The translations under genes and the position numbers were made by a program. This document shows positions 1 to 5,568 of a stretch of 7,210 bases of DNA, piece by piece. Numbering within the stretch: position 1 is the stretch's first letter; every line of letters begins with the position of its first letter. Origin of the DNA: Candidatus Omnitrophota bacterium (GTDB lineage Bacteria > Omnitrophota > Gorgyraeia > 2-02-FULL-51-18); NCBI GenBank assembly GCA_023247935.1, contig JAHFFM010000098.1, positions 1 through 7,210 of the forward strand, in the 5' to 3' direction. The notes below the pieces were generated by a model that was not told the DNA's origin, did not search any database, and was given only the letters and a program-made list of their open reading frames with translations.

Positions 1-22
1 GGCACAAACCCTCCCTATAAAT

Positions 23-45
23 AGTACATAATTCAGTACTTATTT
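23..45. promoter_or_regulatory. Small AT-rich inverted repeat upstream of bolA
   Basis: Arms AGTAC (23-27) and GTACT (36-40) flank an 8-base loop, and the pairing can be extended by AAATA / TATTT with one bulged T. It lies about 30 bases upstream of the TATAAT box of the BolA gene. It could be an operator or the end of an upstream gene's terminator. The stem is short and A+T-rich, so it may be chance. Confidence 0.2.
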
Positions 46-73
46 TCAAGCAGTATTTCAAAGCGATCAAGCG

Positions 74-79
74 TATAAT
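74..79 (+). promoter_or_regulatory. Consensus -10 box (TATAAT) for bolA
   Basis: A perfect TATAAT ends 9 bases before the ATG at 89. No good TTGACA-like -35 box lies 16-18 bases upstream (the bases there read CAGTAT or AGTATT), and no Shine-Dalgarno sequence lies between the box and the ATG. If it is used, transcription would begin about 3 bases before the start codon, giving a nearly leaderless mRNA. That is inference from spacing only; in this A+T-rich stretch the box could be coincidental. Confidence 0.4.
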
Positions 80-88
80 AGCCCTACG

Positions 89-391
89 ATGCCCGGACAA
101 AACATCCTTCAAATTCTAGAGAAACTCTTCTCCCCCACCGTCCTCAAACTCACCGACGAAAGCCACAAACACGTCGGCCACCCCGAGACGATGAAAAACA
201 GGGAAAAACTACTGGACCTCTTGATTGTATCCAAAGAATTTGAGGGAAAGTCCCTCATGGAAAGACACTCCGCCCTCTATGCCGCCCTCAAGATAGGCAA
301 AAACGAGGAAATCCACGGCATCACCATCCGCGCGCATTCCCCGGCGGAGTGGGAAAAGACAAAAAAGACCAAGCGGCCCGATAAAATATAA
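89..391 (+). CDS. bolA: BolA family protein
   Basis: A 100-residue protein of the usual BolA length. Typical segments are seen in order: an N-terminal helix, a DESHKHVGH stretch (23-31) in the variable loop, LIVSKEFEGKSLMERH (45-60), YAAL (64-67), EIHGITIRAHSPAEW (74-88), then a lysine-rich tail. H60 (in the RH pair) and H76 (in the IH pair) sit at the conserved histidine positions. Members of this family pair with monothiol glutaredoxins to bind and deliver [2Fe-2S] clusters, and some act as transcription regulators or affect cell shape. The usual HF motif before the central strand is replaced by NREKLL, so the loop is somewhat divergent. The gene stands alone on the plus strand, converging on the envelope operon, and no glutaredoxin gene is in view. 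The start is the only ATG that gives a normal family length, but it has no visible ribosome binding site. Confidence 0.9.
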   Translation: MPGQNILQILEKLFSPTVLKLTDESHKHVGHPETMKNREKLLDLLIVSKEFEGKSLMERHSALYAALKIGKNEEIHGITIRAHSPAEWEKTKKTKRPDKI

Positions 392-405
392 GAATATAAG
401 CATAC

Positions 406-436
406 AAGGGGTCAGCTCAAAGTTCCCCTTGACCGC
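406..436. repeat. REP-like palindrome between convergent genes
   Basis: AAGGGG (406-411) and CCCCTT (425-430) form a 6-bp stem around a 13-base loop. An alternative GGTCA/TGACC pairing is also possible. The first 9 bases (AAGGGGTCA) and the last 12 (CCCCTTGACCGC, 425-436) match the ends of the inverted repeat that bounds the transposase element at 5429-5460, so this is a dispersed member of the same family with an altered loop. It lies between the stop codons of the BolA gene and the lipoprotein gene, a typical REP location. It could act as a bidirectional transcription end, but there is no strong U-run after the stem. Confidence 0.7.
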
Positions 437-458
437 TTATTCTTATTTTAATCCGGTG

Positions 459-1325
459 TCAAATCACCTTAGGCGCTTGTGCCGCCGCCGTAACGGTTTG
501 CGGGCTTTTGCCGCCGATAGAGCCGCCGTTTCCGGATTTATTTTTCGCTTCCTCAGCCTTGGGAGCCTTAAACTTCGAATCCGGAAACGCCGAGACCGTG
601 TCATTGACAAATTTTGTCACGGTTTTCTTGTCGGCCGGATTGGTGAAATTGTCGTTGGATGCCTTTACGTTGTACCAGAGAATATCCCCCAGGTCTGCGT
701 CGATTACGGCGACCTCAACCATGAAAGAAAACTGAGGCTGAACGGGCCCGCTGATGGCCACTCCGGTCAAAAGGACCGTCGCGATGCCAAGGGCCACGGA
801 AGCCACCTGCGCCGCCGTCTCACCCGAGCTTAAATGCGAGCCGCTCTCACGCACATAAACGATGGCGTTGGCGCCGTGCTTTTCGGCAAAGTAGTTGCCT
901 GAGGATCCCACATCATAGGTAAAGCTGTTCTTCTTATTCGCCCGCATGTCCGCGATCGCCTGGTCGTACAATTTTTTCAGCTCAAAAAAAGCATCTTTGA
1001 GCACCGGATTGGAATCCAGGTCTTTTTGGTTTAAGGCCAAGGGCGTGACTTCATACCCCTTTTCTTCCATGGAGGCTTTTACGGCTTCAGCGGAAGTTGT
1101 CTTCATGGATTCCATCAGGTCAGCCAGGGGCTTGTTGCCGGCGTTAAACGTGATCTCATAGGCTTTGGCGTCGGGCGGCAGGAGGACAAGTTTTTTCATT
1201 TTCTCATGTCTCTCGTTGAATTCAGGATGCACCTTCACCGTCGTCGCGCACCCGCTTAAGGCCACACTGGCGCACAAAAGGACCGTCATTAATTTGAATG
1301 AGTGATTCCGCCGGTTAAGCATCAT
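459..1325 (-). CDS. Putative outer-membrane lipoprotein
   Basis: A 288-residue protein with a classic lipoprotein signal: a basic N-terminus (NRRNHSFK), a hydrophobic core and the lipobox LSGC (23-26). The residue after the cysteine is Ala, not Asp, which by the Lol rule favours the outer membrane. The mature part has alternating strands and helices (KKLVLLPP at 44-51, AIVYVRE at 154-160, FMVEVAVIDADLGDILWY at 201-218). A Gly/Ala-rich hydrophobic segment at about 172-192 could insert in a membrane. The C-terminal 38 residues are a low-complexity Lys/Gly/Ala/Gln tail. The layout loosely recalls GNA1162/CsgG-like lipoproteins, but I cannot assign a family firmly. The start is ATGATG, preceded by AGGGAG, and overlaps the stop of the M48 peptidase gene by 4 bases (ATGA), indicating translational coupling. 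Function unknown; an envelope role is inferred from context. Confidence 0.8.
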   Translation of the reverse strand: MMLNRRNHSFKLMTVLLCASVALSGCATTVKVHPEFNERHEKMKKLVLLPPDAKAYEITFNAGNKPLADLMESMKTTSAEAVKASMEEKGYEVTPLALNQKDLDSNPVLKDAFFELKKLYDQAIADMRANKKNSFTYDVGSSGNYFAEKHGANAIVYVRESGSHLSSGETAAQVASVALGIATVLLTGVAISGPVQPQFSFMVEVAVIDADLGDILWYNVKASNDNFTNPADKKTVTKFVNDTVSAFPDSKFKAPKAEEAKNKSGNGGSIGGKSPQTVTAAAQAPKVI

Positions 1326-2704
1326 TTGTCTCCCTTTTTCTCCGCTTGTTTGTCCCGCTCTTTTTTGATTAAACCTTTCAGTCTTTCCAATTTTGCCCGC
1401 ACATAACGGTGGTCTTTGGCTTGAGGAGCCAACTCCAGGTATTTTTGAAAAAGTTCAACCGCTTTTTGGTTTTCCTTGAGCGTTTCTTTTAAAAGCGCCT
1501 CCCCGCGGTAAGGATCAGGGTAGGATGGATCCAGCGCCGCCGCATTTTGAAAATAAGTCATCGCCTCCGCGGCCCACCGGACACGCTGGTCCTCCTCTTT
1601 TTCATGTTTTATTTTTTTCCATTCTTTGCCGGACAGCTCGCTCTGAAGGGGCTTACGGTCCTCGGCGAGCTTCGCGTAGGCCTCGCCCAATCCATTCTTA
1701 ACGCGCGCGTCCTTGGGAAACACAGTCTCGAGGCGGTTAAGATCATCCAAGGCATGCTGAACGCGCCCAATTCTGAGATTAAGACGCGCGTTGACAATAC
1801 GAACATCGCGGGTCAACTCATAATAATTCATATCCAGCGGTGGCGCTCCGGGATCCTGCGGATGGCCATGCTCCTTTGCGAATTTCTCCACGCGGTCCAT
1901 TCTCTGCCGGGCGGTCTCGTGATCTAAGAAAAGGTGGGTCTGAAATATTTCTTTGCTGTACTTCTGCTTTTCATCGTCAAATTTCTGAAAAAGCCGCTTT
2001 ACTTCGTAAACGTCCTTGTGGTTTTTTTCGAGCATTTCCATCGCGTAGACATCGGCGTCGTTTTCACGCCCGCGACTGTACCCATAAAGGGACAGCTGAA
2101 AGGAAATACTCATGAGTACGCTTGCGCCCGTGTACGAATTGGCGATGACCTTGCCCGTGCTGTTATCGCTCTCGCCGATGGCATAGGCGACGGCGGGCGC
2201 CGCGAGAATATTAAACACTTTAAAAAAACCGATTTTATCCTTGGAGTTTTTGTATTCATACACCATGTCCTGCCCGATGGCATGGTGCGATTCATGAGCC
2301 ATGACCGCGCGCAGCTGGTCGAAATTATCAAGCACCGCCAAAAGACCGGAATTGACATAGATGGATCCCGAGGGAGTCGTGACCGCGTTCAGATTGGGGT
2401 CTTTTAAGATATAAACCCTAAAATAAAACCCTCGCGCCTCATCCCCCATCTGATCGACGGGGACAAGCCCCTGAATGGCTTTCTCAAGCTCAGGATCATC
2501 ATAAACCGCCCCGCTGCCATGCAGAATGTCCTCCAAAATTTGAGAATTTTTAACCAACTCCTCTTTATCTTTCGACATCTCCGGACCGAGCTTGGACTCG
2601 GTTACCTGGATGTGGATCGGTGGGTAGTGGAGTTCTTTAGGGGCCTCCACAAGAGTCTCCGCGGCCAGGGCTTGGCTGGTGGAGAGAAATAAACGGGCGG
2701 CCAA
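1322..2704 (-). CDS. M48-family zinc metallopeptidase with C-terminal TPR repeats (BepA-like)
   Basis: A 460-residue protein counted from a TTG at 2704. It has the M48 zinc site HESHH (137-141, HExxH), preceded by the typical NSGLLAVLDNFDQLRAVMA segment, and the third ligand is likely E214 in RENDAD. A region of helical repeats from about 300 to 445 contains TPR-like units (for example 376-395 and 412-428). This architecture matches periplasmic BepA/LoiP-type proteases that act on outer-membrane protein assembly; the specific role is inference. The TTG falls inside a hydrophobic stretch. The frame stays open upstream to about 2764 and there encodes LNSNLKKYPTFLILAARLFL followed by ALA before the mature AETL, which is a better signal peptide. 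That extension has no ATG or GTG, so the true start is unresolved (ATT at 2758 is one candidate). It sits between the outer-membrane barrel gene and the lipoprotein gene. Confidence 0.9.
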   Translation of the reverse strand: MAARLFLSTSQALAAETLVEAPKELHYPPIHIQVTESKLGPEMSKDKEELVKNSQILEDILHGSGAVYDDPELEKAIQGLVPVDQMGDEARGFYFRVYILKDPNLNAVTTPSGSIYVNSGLLAVLDNFDQLRAVMAHESHHAIGQDMVYEYKNSKDKIGFFKVFNILAAPAVAYAIGESDNSTGKVIANSYTGASVLMSISFQLSLYGYSRGRENDADVYAMEMLEKNHKDVYEVKRLFQKFDDEKQKYSKEIFQTHLFLDHETARQRMDRVEKFAKEHGHPQDPGAPPLDMNYYELTRDVRIVNARLNLRIGRVQHALDDLNRLETVFPKDARVKNGLGEAYAKLAEDRKPLQSELSGKEWKKIKHEKEEDQRVRWAAEAMTYFQNAAALDPSYPDPYRGEALLKETLKENQKAVELFQKYLELAPQAKDHRYVRAKLERLKGLIKKERDKQAEKKGDK

Positions 2705-2751
2705 TATAAGAAAAGTTGGATATTTTTTTAAATTTGAGTTAAGGAGTGCTT

Positions 2752-3376
2752 TTAAAATAAAAACTTAAGTCCCCCGCCGACCGTCCAGTAATCATACTTA
2801 TCATTTTGGCTTACCGCCGAAGCTGACAGACTGCCGGCGCTTACCGTCACCGTCGTGTCGGCTGAATACATAGGCGCCGTTGATGTTAAAGATCCAATAA
2901 TCGTTGATAAACCAATCAACAACAACACCCAGCTTGAACGCAAAAGCCGTGCTGACATCGGTTTGCACGTGGATGCCATTGCTGGTCGTTGTGTCATCGA
3001 CATTCCAGATAACCGTTCCAAATCCCGCTACCGCGTAGGGCACGTAAGACTGGTTCGCAATAGGCGCCCTTAAAATAATTTCACCAAAAAGCGGAAACCC
3101 ATTTACATCCGGTCCTGGGATCGTGATTCCAGACACCGTGGCATCATCCATTCCAAACGCCGCCCAGCCGCCTGAAAAGCCGACCGCAAGCCACTGGTTA
3201 ATTCCGTAAGAAACGTCTCCCAATACGGAAACACCGGTACTAAGGCCATCTTCCGTAGGAATCGCGCCCGACACATCCACTCCCACATCCCACTTCCCGG
3301 TACGATCCGGCGCCGCCTGCGCGAGCGTCGCGCCCAGCGATAAAATACAGATAAACAGCGTTGCTTTTTTTAATAT
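2752..3376 (-). pseudogene. Outer-membrane beta-barrel protein, apparent +1 frameshift near the C-terminus
   Basis: Read from an ATA codon at 3376, the product begins LKKATLFICILSLGATLAQA, a textbook signal peptide cut before APD. It then shows alternating aromatic/hydrophobic strands with loops, as in small 8-stranded OmpW/OmpA-like barrels. The frame runs to WIFNINGAYVF (codon ending at 2864). After that the zero frame gives a charged non-barrel tail (RHDGDGKRR) ending at 2801, while the next frame continues ADTTVTVSAGSL and ends YWTVGGGLKFLF at 2752. That ending has the C-terminal Phe and amphipathic last strand recognised by the BAM machinery. The joined product would be 207 residues, and the 625-base span is 208 codons plus one base, so one surplus base near 2861-2872 explains it. 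A sequencing or assembly error is as likely as a real mutation. AAAAGGAG lies 6 bases before the ATA, so ATG to ATA may be a second lesion. If intact, this would be the first gene of the envelope operon. Confidence 0.75.
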
Positions 3377-3425
3377 TGAGTGCTCCTTTTCTTATTTTTA
3401 TACAACAATCCTTGCCGGCCCAAAA
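3377..3425 (-). promoter_or_regulatory. Ribosome binding site and possible promoter of the barrel gene
   Basis: On the minus strand AAAAGGAG (3390-3383) is a strong Shine-Dalgarno sequence, 6 bases from the in-frame ATA at 3376. Upstream, TATAAA (3402-3397) could be a -10 box, with a weak TTGGGC (3424-3419) 16 bases before it as -35. The ribosome site is convincing; the promoter is only suggestive. The spacing marks codon 3376 as the intended start although it is not ATG. Confidence 0.4.
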
Positions 3426-3535
3426 TTAGCCGCGAACCACCACTCTCCCATAGGGACCAGAATACACAACGCGCCTTCGTTTGTCAAATAAATTTTGATG
3501 ATTAATCAAGTCTTCAAAATAACGCATAAAAAATT
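3426..3535. other. Short intergenic stretch without a gene
   Basis: No coding frame with family resemblance is visible here. The only structure seen is a weak palindrome TTGAT-N5-ATCAA (3495-3509). The stretch separates the envelope operon from the repeat-bounded accessory patch. Confidence 0.5.
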
Positions 3536-3571
3536 AAGGGGAAGTCCAACTTGACCCCTTTATGACCCCTT
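3536..3571. repeat. REP-like repeat, outer type, copy 1
   Basis: The hairpin AAGGGG-AAGT-CCA-ACTT-GA-CCCCTT (3536-3560) has a 2-base bulge, and is followed by TATGACCCCTT, so the motif TGACCCCTT occurs twice 11 bases apart. The 28 bases at 3541-3568 recur exactly and in the same direction at 5507-5534. The repeat starts 4 bases after the stop codon of the acyltransferase remnant. The arms are the same as in the transposase-flanking repeats, so it belongs to the same broad family, probably as a non-autonomous form. Confidence 0.8.
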
Positions 3572-3575
3572 CACT

Positions 3576-4397
3576 TTACGCTACCCGTTTCCTAATCCTC
3601 TGCACGGGCTCTTCGACACATTTATACGCCGCATAGGAAAGGGTGAGGATTAACGCGACCGCGAAATATTTACCCCCGGCATGCACTCCCAGATATCCCA
3701 GAATATCTCCCACAAAAATATGGCAGAGATAGATAGGGTAGCTTAAATTGCCCAATAGATTATCCAGTTTGCTTTTTCTGCTAAGTGAAAAAATAAAAGG
3801 CACTGCCAATGCTATTCCCAAATAAAACAAAGTCAGACGGTAATCTTCGCCTCGGGCCTCCATTTGCTGGAAGCCATCATAGTGCCAGGCGTAGACGAGA
3901 AGCGCCAATACAAGACATCCCGCAACAGCCGCTCTTGTGACCATGGGCCAAGCTTCAATTTTTTTATAAAGAATATAGGCGCACCCTCCCAGCGCGAAAA
4001 AAACCAGGACGTTTAAAACCAGCATGCAACCAATGGGAGGAACAATAAAACCGAAGCGCCACATAACAAACCGAAGAATGACTCCGATGCCAAGCGAGGC
4101 AAACAGGCCTCGTCGGTCAGAAAAAAGAAAAGCAGCTAACAAGTACAACTCAATTTCTACTGCCACAGACCAAGCTTGGGCGATAGGAAATACGGCTAAC
4201 TGCTCAATGCCCCTCATTTTAAAAACAACCGTATAAATCTCCTGCCCTACTATGGAGAAATTAAGCAGCGCGATCAACGCTCGATGCGCGCCGCTGACGT
4301 TAAGCCCGGTAAACCCGGTCACGAAGTTTGGCCTTCCGGCATAAGCTTGAAACACAAGATAAAGAATCAGAAACAAAAAGTACGCCGAATAAAGGGG
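3576..4397 (-). pseudogene. Acyltransferase-3 family membrane protein, N-terminally truncated
   Basis: About 270 residues of a multi-pass membrane protein, roughly eight hydrophobic segments. Counting from a TTG at 4376, it has AWSVAVEIELYLL (68-80), the W-S-x-x-x-E...Y motif of the Acyl_transf_3 (OafA/YrhL) family, then LGNLSYPIYLCHI (208-220) and a C-terminal VEEPVQRIRKR, both typical. Family members move acetyl or other acyl groups onto surface sugars such as O-antigen or peptidoglycan and are usually 330-400 residues long. The first 80-120 residues, carrying the conserved R-x-D-x-x-R...H start and the RR motif, are missing. The frame is open upstream only to a TGA at 4400-4398 that lies inside the left inverted repeat of the transposase element, so the break coincides with that element. 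TTG at 4376 has no ribosome site. Without the N-terminal catalytic part it is very probably inactive. Confidence 0.85.
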
Positions 4398-4422
4398 TCA
4401 AGTCTCCCCTTGCATGCACCCC
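4391..4422. repeat. Left inverted repeat of the transposase element
   Basis: It begins AAAGGGGTCAAGTC and forms an AAGGGG...CCCCTT hairpin with an 8-base loop, followed by G, CAT and GCACCCC. It pairs with 5429-5460 in inverse orientation. The stop codon of the transposase gene (TGA at 4400-4398) lies inside it, so the last three residues (GET) of the protein are encoded by the repeat. Confidence 0.9.
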
Positions 4423-5381
4423 CTCCTCACCTCGTCATACTCACGCCAGGCTCTTTCATCAAAAACCAGGCTGGCTTTAAATCTTTGACAGCTGCTGCTA
4501 ACCGTCTTATAAGACCTCATCTTGAAGGCTCTTGCGACCTCCTGCAGCTTTAGGCCTGATAATTCTCTTGAGAGCGCAAGCGCTAGGGTCCTTGGTTTGT
4601 TATATTCTCCCCGGATTGATGCATAAAGGCTGGATTCTTTTAACCGGAAGCGCTCTAGGATAGATTTTTTGATCTTCTTGATCATGAGCAGGCCTTCATC
4701 ACTTCTTTTTTCCGGAATCTCCTCTGATGGCTTTTTGTCCACCAGAAGATATTTTTCTTTGATTTTGTCGATAAAGTCGATATCGCCAAATACGGAGCCC
4801 TGCTTATTATTTTTGAAGAAAACTTTTGTCTTTAAATCTACTCCTGATTTTAAAAATTCAAGATAAAGTTTTTTGGCTTCTTTTTCTATTGGCGAAAAAT
4901 ATGAAAGAGCCTCCTTGACATTCAGGTATTGGCTGTCCTTGCCTTTTAAGAAGTCACTATGGCTGGACCAAAGATAGTCTTTGGGGTCTTGAACAAGGTT
5001 TGCTTGGGCGGGATTTAGGTGGATGTACCGGATAAGGTGGGTTAGGTATTCATCTTCTTGGACAAGAATGGCTTTAAATCGGCCTCTGAACAGATGACCG
5101 TCTTTTTTATGAATCTTATTGAACCTCTGGGTGTAGACCGCTCCTAGATGCCTCATAAAACGAGAGAGGTTGCCTTTGGGAGTATGGATTAACAGATGGT
5201 AGTGATTGGTCATCAGACAATAACTTAACACTTTTACGTAAAATAGCCTGGTAGCTTCTTCCAAAACCGCCAGAAACACCCCGTAATCATCATCAATAAG
5301 AAATATGCTGTTCCGGGCATTCCCGCGGTTCATGACGTGGTAATGGGCGCCTTGAAATTCAATCCTTAGCGGACGAGACAT
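4398..5381 (-). CDS. REP-associated tyrosine transposase (Y1/HUH, RAYT) with DnaA-C-like tail
   Basis: A 327-residue protein starting MSRPLRIEFQGAHYHVMNRG, a standard opening of Y1_Tnp/RAYT proteins. The HUH metal motif is HYH at 60-62 within LMTNHYHLLI. The likely catalytic tyrosine is Y83 in AVYTQRFN, followed by GHLFRGRFKA (95-104) and YIHLNPAQANLV (119-130), all hallmarks of the family. These enzymes cut and join single-stranded DNA at hairpin ends. After a charged linker, residues about 235-303 (PRTLALALSRELSGLKLQEV, then AFKMRSYKTVSSS) resemble the DnaA C-terminal helix-turn-helix domain, a known fusion in this group that may bind the REP DNA. The ATG is preceded by GAGGGA at good spacing. 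The gene looks intact. It lies between inverted repeats, and its stop codon is inside the left one. Confidence 0.93.
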   Translation of the reverse strand: MSRPLRIEFQGAHYHVMNRGNARNSIFLIDDDYGVFLAVLEEATRLFYVKVLSYCLMTNHYHLLIHTPKGNLSRFMRHLGAVYTQRFNKIHKKDGHLFRGRFKAILVQEDEYLTHLIRYIHLNPAQANLVQDPKDYLWSSHSDFLKGKDSQYLNVKEALSYFSPIEKEAKKLYLEFLKSGVDLKTKVFFKNNKQGSVFGDIDFIDKIKEKYLLVDKKPSEEIPEKRSDEGLLMIKKIKKSILERFRLKESSLYASIRGEYNKPRTLALALSRELSGLKLQEVARAFKMRSYKTVSSSCQRFKASLVFDERAWREYDEVRRGCMQGET

Positions 5382-5412
5382 TGGCGATCCCTCTTGGTTG
5401 CTTTACAAGGAT

Positions 5413-5441
5413 AGGTTATCTCAAGGGTGGGGTGCGGTCAA
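5413..5441 (-). promoter_or_regulatory. Possible promoter of the transposase gene
   Basis: On the minus strand TTGACC (5441-5436) and TAACCT (5418-5413) are separated by 17 bases, the optimal spacing. The -35 half overlaps the right inverted repeat, so transcription could be affected by its hairpin or by transposase binding. The -10 box matches consensus at only three of six bases. Confidence 0.3.
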
Positions 5442-5460
5442 GGGGAGACTTGACCCCTTT
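5429..5460. repeat. Right inverted repeat of the transposase element
   Basis: This is the inverse copy of 4391-4422. The hairpin arms are AAGGGG (5440-5445) and CCCCTT (5454-5459), with loop AGACTTGA. On the minus strand its CCCCTTGACCGC edge is identical to bases 425-436, linking it to the palindrome beside the BolA gene. Confidence 0.9.
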
Positions 5461-5506
5461 ATACTTTATATTTATATAACTAAACCGAGTGTCCATTAAA
5501 TCGGGT

Positions 5507-5534
5507 GAAGTCCAACTTGACCCCTTTATGACCC
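5507..5534. repeat. REP-like repeat, outer type, copy 2
   Basis: 28 bases identical to 3541-3568, in direct orientation. The outside flank differs (TCGGGT in place of TTAAGG), yet the hairpin survives: read on the minus strand, GGGTCAAGT pairs with ACTTCACCC with one mismatch. It lies 46 bases beyond the right inverted repeat and about 35 bases past the stop of the TPR protein gene. Confidence 0.85.
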
Positions 5535-5568
5535 TTTACAAATAATCAAAATGCGTAGCTTGAGAATG

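Larger units (their letters stand above)
4391..5460 (-). mobile_element. RAYT transposase gene bounded by inverted REP-like ends (REPtron-like unit)
   Basis: One transposase gene is enclosed by inverted repeats: 22 perfect bases, 3 mismatches, then 7 perfect bases at each end (4391-4422 and 5429-5460). Each end is itself a hairpin. This matches the known arrangement of REP-associated tyrosine transposases lying between REP sequences. No target duplication is seen, as expected for the Y1/IS200-like mechanism. The exact boundaries are inferred from the repeats; the acyltransferase frame stops at the left end. Confidence 0.8.

Noticed and set aside
406..430. Hairpin considered as an intrinsic terminator
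   Set aside because: There is no uninterrupted T-run after the stem on either strand, and the sequence matches the transposase-end repeats, so a repeat is the better call, though it may still affect transcription.
429..833. 134-codon plus-strand open frame opposite the lipoprotein gene
   Set aside because: Arginine-rich sequence without recognisable domains, antisense to the supported lipoprotein and starting inside the REP-like palindrome.
1547..2407. Long plus-strand open frames opposite the M48 peptidase gene, the longest 157 codons
   Set aside because: They are antisense to a strongly supported gene, have no family resemblance and no ribosome site; they look like by-products of its codon composition.
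3495..3509. TTGAT-N5-ATCAA palindrome resembling an FNR/CRP-type site
   Set aside because: The spacer is 5 bases rather than the 4 of the FNR consensus, and the sequence is A+T-rich, so chance is likely.
4463..4700. DnaA gene fragment
   Set aside because: The DnaA-like segment is continuous with a full Y1 transposase frame and is best read as the C-terminal domain of that protein.
3541..5534. Repeats considered as a CRISPR array
   Set aside because: Copies are few, irregularly spaced, in both orientations and separated by genes; they are REP-like hairpins, not an array.
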